Shown here: piece after piece, positions 48,308 through 58,600 of the stretch
Numbering within the stretch: the first letter of the stretch is position 1
How the letters are laid out: each line of letters opens with the position of its first letter
Assembly: GCF_905171765.1 (NCBI RefSeq)
Contig: NC_053397.1
Span: forward strand, 2,560,946 to 2,624,945
Source: Bufo bufo
Taxonomy: Eukaryota > Chordata > Amphibia > Anura > Bufonidae
Direction: 5' to 3'
DNA: 64,000 bases
Notes under the pieces: generated by a model
The model's database searches: none
Told to the model about the DNA's origin: nothing
The model's input: the letters and a program-made list of their open reading frames with translations, nothing else
Position numbers and translations under genes: made by a program

Positions 48308-48423
48308 AGTGATTAGTCTGCTGTGAGCAGCAGGGCCGGGGCTGTTATGGGTAGGGGGATCGGTCTATGGCACTGCTATGGGGAGGGGGGATCTGTGCAC
48401 TGTTATGCCCATAACAGTGCACA

Positions 48424-49793
48424 TATCCCCCCCCTCCATAACAGCGCCACCCACAGATCCCCCTCTCCATAACAGAGCCACCCACAGATCCCCCTCTCCA
48501 TAACAGCGCCACCCACGGATCCCCCTCTCCATAACAGCGCCACCCACAGATCCCCCTCTCCATAACAGCGCCACCCACAGATCCCCCTCTCCATAACAGC
48601 GCCACCCACAGATCCCCCTCTCCATAACAGCGCCACCCACAGATCCCCCTCTCCATAACAGCGCCACCCACAGATCCCCCTCTCCATAACAGCGCCACCC
48701 ACAGATCCCCCTCTCCATAACAGCGCCACCCACAGATCCCCCTCTCCATAACAGCGCCACCCACAGATCCCCCTCTCCATAACAGCGCCACCCACAGATC
48801 CCCCTCTCCATAACAGCGCCACCCACAGATCCCCCTCTCCATAACAGAGCCACCCACAGATCCCCCTCTCCATAACAGCGCCACCCACAGATCCCCCTCT
48901 CCATAACAGCGCCACCCACAGATCCCCCTCTCCATAACAGCGCCACCCACAGATCCCCCTCTCCATAACAGCGCCACCCACAGATCCCCCTCTCCATAAC
49001 AGCGCCACCCACAGATCCCCCCCTCCATAACAGCGCCACCCACAGATCCCCCTCTCCATATCAGAGCCACCCACAGATCCCGCCCTCCATAACAGAGCCA
49101 CCCACAGATCCCCCCCTCCATAACAGAGCCACCCACAGATCCCGCCCTCCATAACAGCGCCACCCACAGATCCCCCCCTCCATAACAGCGCCACCCACAG
49201 ATCCCGCCCTCCATAACAGAGCCACCCACAGATCCCCCCCTCCATAACAGCGCCACCCACAGATCCCCCTCTCCATAACAGAGCCACCCACAGATCCCCC
49301 TCTCCATAACAGAGCCACCCACAGATCCCCCTCTCCATAACAGAGCCACCCACAGATCCCCCTCTCCATAACAGAGCCACCCACAGATCCCCCCCTCCAT
49401 AACAGCGCCACCCACAGATCCCCCTCTCCATAACAGAGCCACCCACAGATCCCCCCCCTCCATAACAGCGCCACCCACAGATCCCCCTCTCCATAACAGA
49501 GCCCCCCACAGATCCCCCTCTCCATAACAGAGCCACCCACAGATCCCCCTCTCCATAACAGAGCCACCCACAGATCCCCCTCTCCATAACAGCGCCACCC
49601 ACAGATCCCCCTCTCCATAACAGCGCCACCCACAGATCCCCCTCTCCATAACAGCGCCACCCACAGATCCCCCCCCTCCATAACAGAGCCACCCACAGAT
49701 CCCCCTCTCCATAACAGAGCCACCCACAGATCCCCCCTCTCCATAACAGAGCCACCCACAGATCCCCCTCTCCATACAGATCCCCCTCTCCAT
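48424..49793. repeat. 31-bp minisatellite, about 44 copies
   Basis: The unit is CCATAACAGCGCCACCCACAG followed by ATCCCCCTCT (with AGAGCC and CCGCCC variants). Because 31 is not a multiple of three, a reading frame cycles through all three phases every 93 bases and still meets no stop on the minus strand. It is related to the 31-bp array at 55,008-55,672. Confidence 0.94.
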
Positions 49794-50239
49794 ATATAAT
49801 ATGATTTATTAAATTCATGAAAAAGAATTATTAATAAAATCATAAAAAAAAAAAAGTATTTTAAAAAAGTATTTGGGCAAAAAGGCAGTTTCGGTTTTCG
49901 GTCAAGGGCATCCTGAATTTTCGGTTTCGGACCAGAATTTTCATTTCGGTGCACCCCTAGCTAGCAGCCATCTAGCAACCCATGTCCTCAGCTCTATACA
50001 CAAAATCCCGGTGACAGGTTCCCTTTAAGGGCTAGAACCCTTGCCATATTCCCCCTAGTAGAGCTCTATTAGGGTGAATAGGACTTTACACTCTCCCTGC
50101 TGCCCTGTGTACACAACAGCAGGGAGCTGACCATGGCAGCCAGCCTCTCATGTGCCTCCCAGCCTCTGATCTGCTCCTTCCCCCCCCCAGCCTCTAATCT
50201 GCCCCCCCCCAGCCTCTGATCTGCCCCCCCCCCCCAGCC

Positions 50240-50677
50240 TCCACAGGGTCCCCCATCATTGGTGGCAGTGGGCAGTTCCGATCGGAGTCCCAGCAGTGTA
50301 ATGCTGGGGCTCCGATCGGTTACCATGGCAGCCAGGACGCTACTGAAGTCCTGGCTGCCATGGTATGTTAGTGAGCAGCATTATACTCACGTGCGCCGTG
50401 GTCGCCGGGCGCTCCTTCTTCTCATAGGTCTGTGCGGCGCATTGCTAATGCTATAAGGATTAGCAATGCACCGCACAGACAGAAGAAGGAGCGCCTGGCG
50501 GCCACGGCGCACATGAGTATAATGCTGCTCACTAACATACCATCGCAGCCAGGACTTCAGTAGCGTGATTCCTGGCTGCCATGGTAACCGATCGGAGCCC
50601 CAGCATTACACTGCTGGGACTCCGATCGGAACTGCCCACTGCCACCAATGATGGGGGGAGGAGGGGGACCCTGTGGG
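50240..50677. repeat. Large palindrome (about 435 bp)
   Basis: The left arm runs from CCACAGGGTCCCCC through TTCCGATCGGAGTCCCAGCA to GCGCATTGCTAATGC. The right arm mirrors it, ending CCAATGATGG and GGACCCTGTGG. The turn lies near 50,452 (GCTAATGCTATAAGGATTAGC). Arms are about 200 bp with few mismatches. Confidence 0.92.
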
Positions 50678-50926
50678 ATATGGCCGGCACATTCATTGGT
50701 GGCGCAGTGGCCACAGTCCCTCCCCTCCTCCTACGTCCTCATTGGTGTTCAGCGGCAGCCGCGCACAGTGGGGAGGGAGGGACTCCCTCCTTCTCCCTCC
50801 ACTGTGCCGGCTCAGGAGAAAATGGTGCGCGCAGAGAGCGCGATCACATCGCGGTCTGGCGATATGGCGAAAATCCATATCGTGGCCCAAATTTATATCG
50901 CATATCGCCTATACCGCCCAGCCCTA

Positions 50927-51058
50927 ACTACCACCTCCATCATCAGCATCCCAAAACCAACCAACCAGGACACAGGCACTACCACCTCCATCATCAGTAT
51001 CCCGGCAACCAACCAGGACACAGGCACTACCACCTCCTTCATCAGTATCCCAGCACCC
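50927..51058. repeat. 40/48-bp minisatellite, remnant after the hAT
   Basis: About three units resume exactly at the hAT target duplication and end next to a Tc1 transposase pseudogene. Confidence 0.92.
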
Positions 51059-51059
51059 A

Positions 51060-52650
51060 AGTGTCACGTCAGACCATAGGAAACCGTTTACATCGGCGCG
51101 GTCTGTGTGCTAGACGACCTGCCAGGTACCTGACCGCACCACCAGGCACAGGCGTCTCGTATGGGCCGGGGAGCATCTACACTGACGAGGGACCAGTGGC
51201 CTCAGTGCTGATCACTGATGAAAGTCGATATACGCTGAGAAGAGATGATGGCCGCCAGCGATGTTGGGGACGTCACGTAGAGCGCTCTGCATCAGCCACT
51301 GTGGTCACCAGACGTGGTGGTGTCACAGTGTGGGCCGGTGTCTAGTCCGTACAGAACTGCCCTACACTGTGACTGGTGACAGCCCAGACTACCTGAAGAC
51401 CATCATTACTCCAGTCATGGTGCCTCTGCAGGAACAGCACCGGCCTAATGTCATCTTCATGGAGGACAATGCTCCACCTCATCGAGGTCCATCATTAGGG
51501 AACGGCTGCTGGAGACTGGAGGACCTCACATGGAGCGGCTGCTGGAGGACCTCACATGGAGCGGCTGCTGGAGGACCTCACATGGAGCGGCTGCTGGAGG
51601 ACCTCACATGGAGCGGCTGCTGGAGGACCTCACATGGAGCGGCTGCTGGAGGACCTCACATGGAGCGGCTGCTGGAGGACCTCACATGGAGCGGCTGCTG
51701 GAGGACCTCACATGGAGCGGCTGCAGGAGGCTGGAGGACCTCACATGGAGCGGCTGCAGGAGGCTGGAGGACCTCACATGGAGCGGCTGCAGGAGGCTGG
51801 AGGACCTCACATGGAGCGGCTGCAGGAGGCTGGAGGACCTCACATGGAGCGGCTGCAGAAGACTGGAGGACCTCACATGGAGCGGCTGCAGGAGACTGGA
51901 GGACCTCACATGGAGCGGCTGCAGGAGACTGGAGGACCTCACATGGAGCGGCTGCAGGAGACTGGAGGACCTCACATGGAGCGGCTGCAGGAGACTGGAG
52001 GACCTCACATGGAGCGGCTGCAGGAGACTGGAGGACCTCACATGGAGCGGCTGCAGGAGACTGGAGGACCTCACATGGAGCGGCTGCAGGAGACTGGAGG
52101 ACCTCACATGGAGCGGCTGCAGGAGACTGGAGGACCTCACATGGAGCGGCTGCAGGAGACTGGAGGACCTCACATGGAGCGGCTGCAGGAGACTGGAGGA
52201 CCTCACATGGAGCGGCTGCAGGAGACTGGAGGACCTCACATGGAGCGGCTGCAGGAGACTGGAGGACCTCACATGGAGCGGCTGCAGGAGACTGGAGGAC
52301 CTCACATGGAGCGGCTGCAGGAGACTGGAGGACCTCACATGGAGCGGCTGCAGGAGACTGGAGGACCTCACATGGAGCGGCTGCAGGAGACTGGAGGACC
52401 TCACATGGAGCGGCTGCAGGAGACTGGAGGACCTCACATGGAGCGGCTGCACTTCCTCCAGATCTGAATCCCATTGAAAACCTATGGGATCTGCTGAGTA
52501 GCCATGTAGAGGCGCGCAACTCTGTGCCTCAGAACCTCAATGACCTGAGGGCCGCCCTTCAAGAGGAGTGGGATGCCATGCCTCAGCTAACAATAAGTCG
52601 CTCTATAAAAAGCAGGAGATGTCATTGTCAAGCTGGAATTGATGCTCAAG
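51060..52650 (+). pseudogene. Tc1-like transposase with a minisatellite inside its catalytic domain
   Basis: Seen in order: a DNA-binding-domain remnant (QTIGNRLHRRGLCARRPAR), LITDESRYTLRRDDGRQR with the first catalytic Asp (51,217), VWAGV, a frameshift near 51,340, IFMEDNAPPHRG with the second Asp (51,465), then about 935 bp of 26/33-bp repeats. After it, PPDLNPIENLWDLL with the catalytic Glu (52,476) and the C-end (LNDLRAALQEEWDAMPQ, IDAQGH). In relatives only about 34 residues separate the second Asp from the Glu; here there are over 330 codons. The N-terminal third is missing or buried in the preceding array. Not functional. Confidence 0.9.
51515..52450. repeat. 26-bp (about 8) then 33-bp (about 22) array from transposase codons
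   Basis: The 33-bp unit is CTGGAGGACCTCACATGGAG plus CGGCTGCAGGAGA; the 26-bp units lack 7 bases of it. In one frame the unit reads RLQETGGPHME. This matches the segment that in Tc1 proteins precedes [12 protein letters not shown] (ERLLETGVPHMEW type). The array therefore arose from the gene's own codons. Confidence 0.93.
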
Positions 52651-52654
52651 GACA

Positions 52655-53545
52655 CAGGACAAGTTCCCGAAACGCTGACATTTTGGGGGGTAAACCCAGC
52701 ACTGGGGTCGGTGAGACGCTGACATTTTGTGGAAGTATACCCAGCACTGGGGTCGGTGATACGATGACATTTTGTGGCAGTATACCCAGCACTGGGGTCG
52801 GTGAGACGCTGACATTTTGTGGCAGTATACCCAGCACTGGGGTCGGTGAGACGCTGACATTTTGTGGCAGTATACCCAGCACTGGGGTCGGTGAGACGCT
52901 GACATTTTGTGGCGGTATACCCAGCACTGGGGTCGGTGAGACGCTGACATTTTGTGGCGGTATACCCAGCACTGGGGTCGGTGAGACGCTGACATTTTGT
53001 GGCAGTATACCCAGCACTGGGGTCGGTGAGACAATGACATTTTGTGGCAGTATACCCAGCACTGGGGTCGGTGAGACAATGACATTTTGTGGCAGTATAC
53101 CCAGCACTGGGGTCGGTGAGACGCTGACATTTTGTGGCGGTATACCCAGCACTGGGGTCGGTGAGACGCTGACATTTTGTGGCGGTATACCCAGCACTGG
53201 GGTCAGTGAGACGCTGACATTTTGTGGCGGTATACCCAGCACTGGGGTCAGTGAGACGCTGACATTTTGTGGCGGTATACCCAGCACTGGGGTCGGTGAG
53301 ACGCTGACATTTTGTGGCAGTATACCCAGCACTGGGGTCGGTGAGACGCTGACATTTTGTGGCAGCATACCCAGCACTGGGGTCGGTGAGACACTGACAT
53401 TTTGGGGGAAGGGTATACCTAGCACTGGGGTCGGTGAGACGCTGACATTTTGTGTCAGTATACCCAGTACTGGGGTCAGTGAGACGCTGACATTTTGTGG
53501 CGGTATACCCAGCATTGGGGTTGGCGAGACGCTGACATTTCTGTA
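52655..53545. repeat. 45-bp minisatellite, about 20 copies
   Basis: The unit is GAGACGCTGACATTTTGTGG followed by CAGTATACCCAGCACTGGGG and TCGGT. A diverged first unit directly follows the Tc1 transposase end. The unit has no sequence relation to the 45-bp array at 18-32 kb. A 761-codon frame (51,261-53,546) runs through the transposase and both arrays without a stop. Confidence 0.93.
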
Positions 53546-53634
53546 AATATTTTCTCCTCATCTGACAGCACAGAAGATCTGACCCTGTGATACAATGTAC
53601 AGTAGTCAGTGGACGGCTTGTATAACTGTGTAAA

Positions 53635-54300
53635 TTGGGCGTGTCCTCACAATATCTCCACACACCGGCAATAACGTCTAAACCACTGACAAAAGCGAGG
53701 ACACCCCTAAGTGAGAACGGCCAAATTGTGCCCGATCAGCCATTTTCCTCCCGGTGTCATGTGACTCGTTACAAGGTCTCAGGTGTGAGGGGGGGGGGGG
53801 GGGGGGGCAGGTGCGGACATTTGGCGTTATCGCTCGCGCACTGGACGTTCAGCATGGCTCCTCACGGCCAAGAACTCTCCGAGGATCTGAAGAAAAGGGT
53901 CATTGCTCTACATAAAGATGGCCGCAGGGCAGTATCCAACATGAGAAGGACCCCAAACACCTCCAAGACGACCACTGCCTTGTAAAGAACCTGAGGGTGA
54001 AGGTGCTGGACCGGCTCCAGACCTAAACCTATGGAGCATCTGTGGGGCCTCCTCAGACGGGAGGTGGAGGAGCGCAAGGTCTCTAACATCCACCAGATCC
54101 GTGATGTCGTCATGGAGGAGGAAGAGGATCCCAGTGGAACCTGTGAAGATCCAGTCACCTCCATGTCCAAGAGAGTTCAGGCCGTGCTGGGAGATAATGG
54201 CGGCCACACACAATACGGACACTCTGGGCACAGTTTGGCCGTTGTCACTTAGGACTGTCCGCACTATTGATGCCAGCGGTTTAGACAAGGTTCCCCGCTT
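53635..54300 (+). mobile_element. Internally deleted Tc1-like element
   Basis: Inverted terminal repeat segments: GTCTAAACCACTG and CCTAAGTGAGAACGGCCAAA on the left, and inverted right GTCTAAACCGCTGG and CCTAAGTGACAACGGCCAAA. A G-run of about 18 lies at 53,790-53,808. Between the ends are the beginning and the end of a transposase, with the centre deleted. Outer ends were not fixed to the base. Confidence 0.78.
53854..54252 (+). pseudogene. Tc1 transposase, N- and C-terminal remnants fused by deletion
   Basis: The first 29 codons (MAPHGQELSEDLKKRVIALHK) resemble the N-end of a Tc1 helix-turn-helix. Near 53,940 the sequence jumps to DPKHTSK-like codons (TPNTSKTTTAL) next to the second catalytic Asp. 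Further on come EHLWGLLRREVEE, IHQIRDVVMEE and a C-end PVTSMSKRVQAVLGDNGGH. The first Asp and most of the catalytic core are deleted, and stops and frame changes remain. Confidence 0.82.
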
Positions 54301-54911
54301 TTATAGACCTTTGAGCCTCTATTAACACTACTATCAGCATAAAGTCATCTAGAGAAACAAAAGGTTTTTAAAATTGTAATGTTATGTTTTAACATAAGGG
54401 ACAGAAACAGAGTTTTGTTTAGCCTCTTGGTGATGAGTTTTTCTAGGTAAGTACCCGGGACGACTGAGGTCTACCTACCTGTATGGAGCGCAGTGCACTA
54501 TGCTGTGTACAAGACTGTCCGAGAACTGCCCCCTGTGCACTCATCATGGCCCCCCTTCCCACTGCCAGCCAGGGGGCCCCCTCCCCCTCCCACTGCCAGC
54601 CAGGGGGCCCCCCCTCCCCCTGTACAATACTTATGGCGCTGAGTTTCGCACAATCTCCGGCTCCGATGACTATGGCACAGATTTGGTGCTTCATGAACGG
54701 TCGGGGACCAGTCTTCTGAGAGAGAAATGTACAATGGTCACAATGTGCAGAAGACATTACAGGAGACGCTGGGGGTTTCCCGCAGAAATGAGGTGTCGGC
54801 CTCGTATTATATGTGAATAACGGCAACTCCCATCCTCCTCAAAAACAGTAACAGGAGTGTTTTTACTCTTCCAGAAAAATGTTGTGTGACCTCTGCCCCC
54901 ACTAATATACA
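54301..54911. other. Unassigned sequence
   Basis: No gene is recognised. A short imperfect duplication CCACTGCCAGCCAGGGGGCC occurs twice at 54,558-54,613. Frames on both strands are short. Confidence 0.4.
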
Positions 54912-56128
54912 TTACACTAGCGCGCGGCTTCGCTCGGGGACATCGCATCTATTTCATCTAATGTTTGTGTCGTTAAAAGATATCGACAGTATCCCCCATA
55001 ACAGTGACCTCCACAGCGGCCGGCCCCCATAACAGTGACCTCCACAGCGGCCGGCCCCCATAACAGTGACCTCCACAGCGGTCGGCCCCCATAACAGTGA
55101 CCTCCACAGCGGCCGGCCCCCATAACAGTGACCTCCACAGCGGCCGGCCCCCATAACAGTGACCTCCACAGCGGCCGGCCCCCATAACAGTGACCTCCAC
55201 AGCGGCCGGCCCCCATAACAGTGACCTCCACAGCGGCCGGCCCCCATAACAGTGACCTCCACAGCGGCCGGCCCCCATAACAGTGACCTCCACAGCGGCC
55301 GGCCCCCATAACAGTGACCTCCACAGCGGCCGGCCCCCATAACAGTGACCTCCACAGCGGTCGGCCCCCATAACAGTGACCTCCACAGCGGTCGGCCCCC
55401 ATAACAGTGACCTCCACAGCGGCCGGCCCCCATAACAGTGACCTCCACAGCGGCCGGCCCCCATAACAGTGACCTCCACAGCGGTCGGCCCCCATAACAG
55501 TGACCTCCACAGCGGTCGGCCCCCATAACAGTGACCTCCACAGCGGTCGGCCGCCATAACAGTGACCTCCACAGCGGTCGGCCCCCATAACAGTGACCTC
55601 CACAGCGGTCGGCCCCCATAACAGTGACCTCCACAGCGGTCGGCCCCCATAACAGTGACCTCCACAGCGGTCTGCCCCCCTATATATACCTTTAACAGTG
55701 AACTCGCAGTACCCTGCCCCCTTAACACTGACCTCCAGAGCAGCATGTAGCAGTGTAGTCGTGTCCCATGTGCCTAAAGCTGACCTACAGCAGTGAAGAG
55801 AAATGGCTGGGTTGTTATGGAAACCTGGAGTAAAACTGTGTGTATGTGGTGGCTAAGGGCCATGCAAGCTTCTATTGGCTGATAAGGGACATGTGACCGT
55901 GTGTATGGGATATGAGTGAAAGGCTTGCTGGCTTCTATTGGCTAATGTGGGTATTTTTTGGGGAATATCTCAGGAACGGTACGTCCTAGAGAGCTGAGAC
56001 CCGGTCAAAAACCTTCCCGGACACCTGATGTACCTGTGTGCCGAATTTGGTGAAGATCGGTACAGTCGTTTGGTCGCGCATAAAGAACATCCAGACAGAA
56101 GTAAGTGTGTGTATGTGTATATATGAGA
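54912..56128. repeat. Dispersed repeat interrupted by a 31-bp array
   Basis: The left part (ACTAGCGCGCGGCTTCGCTC) and the right part (GTGCCGAATTTGGTGAAGAT, then CGCATAAAGAACATCCAGACA) look like two ends of one common amphibian dispersed repeat whose class I could not determine. The 31-bp array at 55,008-55,672 lies between them. The right end leads into a (GA)n(TA)n microsatellite. Confidence 0.5.
55008..55672. repeat. 31-bp minisatellite, about 21 copies
   Basis: The unit is CCATAACAGTGACCTCCACAG followed by CGGCCGGCCC (or CGGTCGGCCC). The CGG(C/T)CGG variants are clustered, with the T form mostly at the right end. It aligns position for position with the array at 48,424-49,793. Confidence 0.95.
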
Positions 56129-56131
56129 GAG

Positions 56132-56176
<45 letters not shown>

Positions 56177-56200
56177 TATACACATACATATACAAACATA
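56129..56200. repeat. (GA)n(TA)n microsatellite
   Basis: GAGAGAGAGA is followed by about 20 TA units and CATATATACACATACATA. Stop-poor frames across it are low-complexity artefacts. Confidence 0.95.
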
Positions 56201-56202
56201 TA

Positions 56203-57757
56203 CACTGCTCAAAAAAAAATAAAAAAAAAAATAACACATCCTAGATCTGAATTAATTAAATATTCTTCTGAAATCCTTTGTTCTTTACATAGCTGAATGT
56301 GCTGACAACAAAATCACACAAAAATAAAAAAATGGAAATCAAATTTTTCAACCCATGGAGGTCTGGATTTGGAGTCACCCTCAAAATGAAAGTGGAAAAA
56401 CCCACTACAGGCTGATCAAACTTTGATGTAATGTCCTTAAAACAAGTCAAAATGAGGTTCAGTAGTGTGTGTGGCCTCCACGTGCCTGTAGGACCTCCCT
56501 ACAACGCCTGTGCATGCTCCTGATGAGGTGGCGGACGGTCTCCTGAGGGATCTCCTCCCAGACCTGGACTAAAGCATCTGCCAACTCCTGGACAGTCTGT
56601 GGTGCAACGTGACGTTGGTGGATAGAGCGAGACATGATGTCCCAGATGTGCTCAATTGGATTCAGGTCTGGGGAACGGGCGGGCCAGTCCATAGCATCAA
56701 TGCCTTCGTCTTGCAGGAACTGCTGACACACTCCAGCCACATGAGGTCTAGCATTGTCTTGCATTAGGAGGAACCCAGGGCCAACCGCACCAGCATATGG
56801 TCTCACAAGGGGTCTGAGGACCTCATCTCGGTACCTAATGGCAGTCAGGCTACCTCTGGCGAGCACATGGAGGGCTGTGCGGCCCTCCAAAGAAATGCCA
56901 CCCCACACCATTACTGACCCAATGCCAAACCGGTCATGCTGGAGGATGTTGCAGGCAGCAGAACGTTCTCCACGGCGTCTCCAGACTCTGTCACGTCTGT
57001 CACATGTGCTCGGTGTGAACCTGCTTTCATCTGTGAAGAGCACAGGGCGCCAGTGGCGAATTTGCCAATCTTGGTGTTCTCTGGCAAATGCCAAACGTCC
57101 TGTACGGTGTTGGGCTGTAAGCGCAACCCCCACCTGTGGACGTCGGGCCCTTATATCACCCTCATGGAGTCTGTTTCTGACCGTTTGAGCAGACACATGC
57201 ACATTTGTGGCCTGCTGGAGGTCATTTTGCAGGGCTCTGGCAGTGCTCCTCCTGTTCCTCCTTGCACAAAGGCGGAGGTAGCGGTCCTGCTGCTGGGTTG
57301 TTGCCCTCCTCCACGTCTCCTGATGTACTGGCCTGTCTCCTGGTAGCGCCTCCATGCTCTGGACACTACGCTGACAGACACAGCAAACCTTCTTGCCACA
57401 GCTCGCATTGATGTGCCATCCTGGATAAGCTGCACTACCTGAGCCACTTGTGTGGGTTGTAGACTCCGTCTCATGCTACCACTAGAGTGAAAGCACCGCC
57501 AGCATTCAAAAGTGACCAAAACATCAGCCAGGAAGCATAGGAACTGCAAAGTGGTCTGTGGTCACCACCTGCAGAACCACTCCTTTATTGGGGGTGTCTT
57601 GCTAATTGCCTATAATTTCCACCTGTTGTCTGTCCCATGTGAAATTGATTGTCACTCAGTGTTGCTTCCTAAGTGGACAGTTTGATGTCACAGAAGTGCG
57701 ATTGACTTGGAGTTACATTGTGTTGTTTAAGTGTTCCCTTTATTTTTTTGAGCAGTG
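56203..57757 (-). mobile_element. Nearly complete Tc1-like element (1.55 kb)
   Basis: Both ends read inward CACTGCTCAAAAAAA, with TA on the left (56,201-56,202) and TG in the expected TA place on the right. Subterminal sequence on the right reads, inverted, AAAGGGAACACTTAAACAAC. This end is known from a Tc1 family widely spread among fishes and amphibians. The transposase is on the minus strand with apparently one frameshift. The left terminal repeat has A-tract expansion. Confidence 0.92.
56459..57474 (-). pseudogene. Tc1 transposase, DD34E, one frameshift
   Basis: The start is the ATG at 57,474 ([18 protein letters not shown]). The paired helix-turn-helix region ([20 protein letters not shown]) is in this first frame. 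Near 57,315, in the RRRGGG stretch, the frame must change to continue ([20 protein letters not shown]). From there it is open to the stop at 56,459. Catalytic residues are present: [19 protein letters not shown] and [12 protein letters not shown], with 34 residues between the last Asp and the Glu. The total of about 338 residues equals the usual length. Only the small indel disables it, so the copy is young. Confidence 0.92.
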
Positions 57758-57892
57758 TGTGTATATATATATATCCCCCACTATATACACACACACCCCC
57801 ATTATCCCCCCCCCCCCCCACACACTATATAGAGTAAGCAGCTTTGCTACTGGTTGGTTTGGGCAGCGGAGCGATAGAGCGCCAAGCAGCGC

Positions 57893-58600
57893 TCTATATA
57901 TTCCATACCCCCCTGTATATACACATTACCCCCCCATATATTCCATACCCCACTGTATATACATTACCCCCCCGTATATACACACACACACACATTACCC
58001 CCCCGTATATACATTACCCCCCCTATATATTCCATACCCCCCGCGTATACACAGTACCCCCTATATATTCCATACCCCACTGTATATACACATTACCCCC
58101 CCCCCTATATATTCCATACCCCACTGTATATACACATTACCCCCCCCACTATATATTCCATACCCCACTGTATATACACACACATTACCCCCCCTATATA
58201 TTCCATACCCCCCGCGTATACACATTCCCCCCCCTATATATTCCATACCCCACTGTATATACACATTACCCCCCCCCTATATATTCCATACCCCACTGTA
58301 TATACACACACATTACCCCCCCTATATATTCCATACCCCCCCGCGTATACACATTCCCCCCCCTATATATTCCATACCCCACTGTATATACACATTACCC
58401 CCCTATATATTCCATACCCCACTGTATATACACATTACCCCCCTATATATTCCATACCCCCCACGTATACACATTACCCCCTATATATTCCATACCCCAC
58501 TGTGTATATACACATTACCCCCCCCTATATATTCCATACCCCACTGTATATACACATTACCCCCCCATATATCCCATACCCCACTGTGTATATACACACA
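57893..58600. repeat. About 40-bp AT/C-rich minisatellite (about 17 units)
   Basis: The unit is TATATATTCCATACCCCACT plus GTATATACACATTACCCCCC. It differs in C-tract and CA length from unit to unit and grades into the next array. Confidence 0.9.

Larger units (their letters stand above)
47909..49959. mobile_element. Non-autonomous hAT element inside the MITE (2.05 kb)
   Basis: The ends are TAGGGGTGCACTGAAATTCC and, inverted, TAGGGGTGCACCGAAATG. A perfect 8-bp duplication GCTAGCAG flanks it (47,901-47,908 and 49,960-49,967). TIR-proximal sequence repeats TCGGCCGAAAAT-type motifs. There is no transposase. It carries a hairpin at 48,075-48,307 and a 31-bp array at 48,424-49,793. Confidence 0.93.
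47603..50028. mobile_element. T2-like MITE, split by a hAT
   Basis: The left end TTAAAGGGAACCCGTCACC and inverted right end TTAAAGGGAACCTGTCACC are in TTAA context (47,603-47,606 and 50,025-50,028). Removing the hAT at 47,909-49,959 leaves about 370 bp that is clearly the same family as 16,597-17,133, for example the shared GGGACTGGGTATTGCGGATG. Confidence 0.9.
47492..50926. mobile_element. Non-autonomous hAT element, outer shell of a nest (3.4 kb)
   Basis: The left end is TAGGGGTGGGCGATATGGCC. The inverted right end is TAGGGCTGGGCGGTATAGGC. Flanking 8-mers are ACTAGCAC (47,484-47,491) and ACTACCAC (50,927-50,934), one mismatch. The minisatellite unit has ACTACCAC at this place, so the left copy mutated. 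No transposase. It contains a T2-like MITE (47,603-50,028), which contains another hAT, and a long palindrome on the right. Confidence 0.88.
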
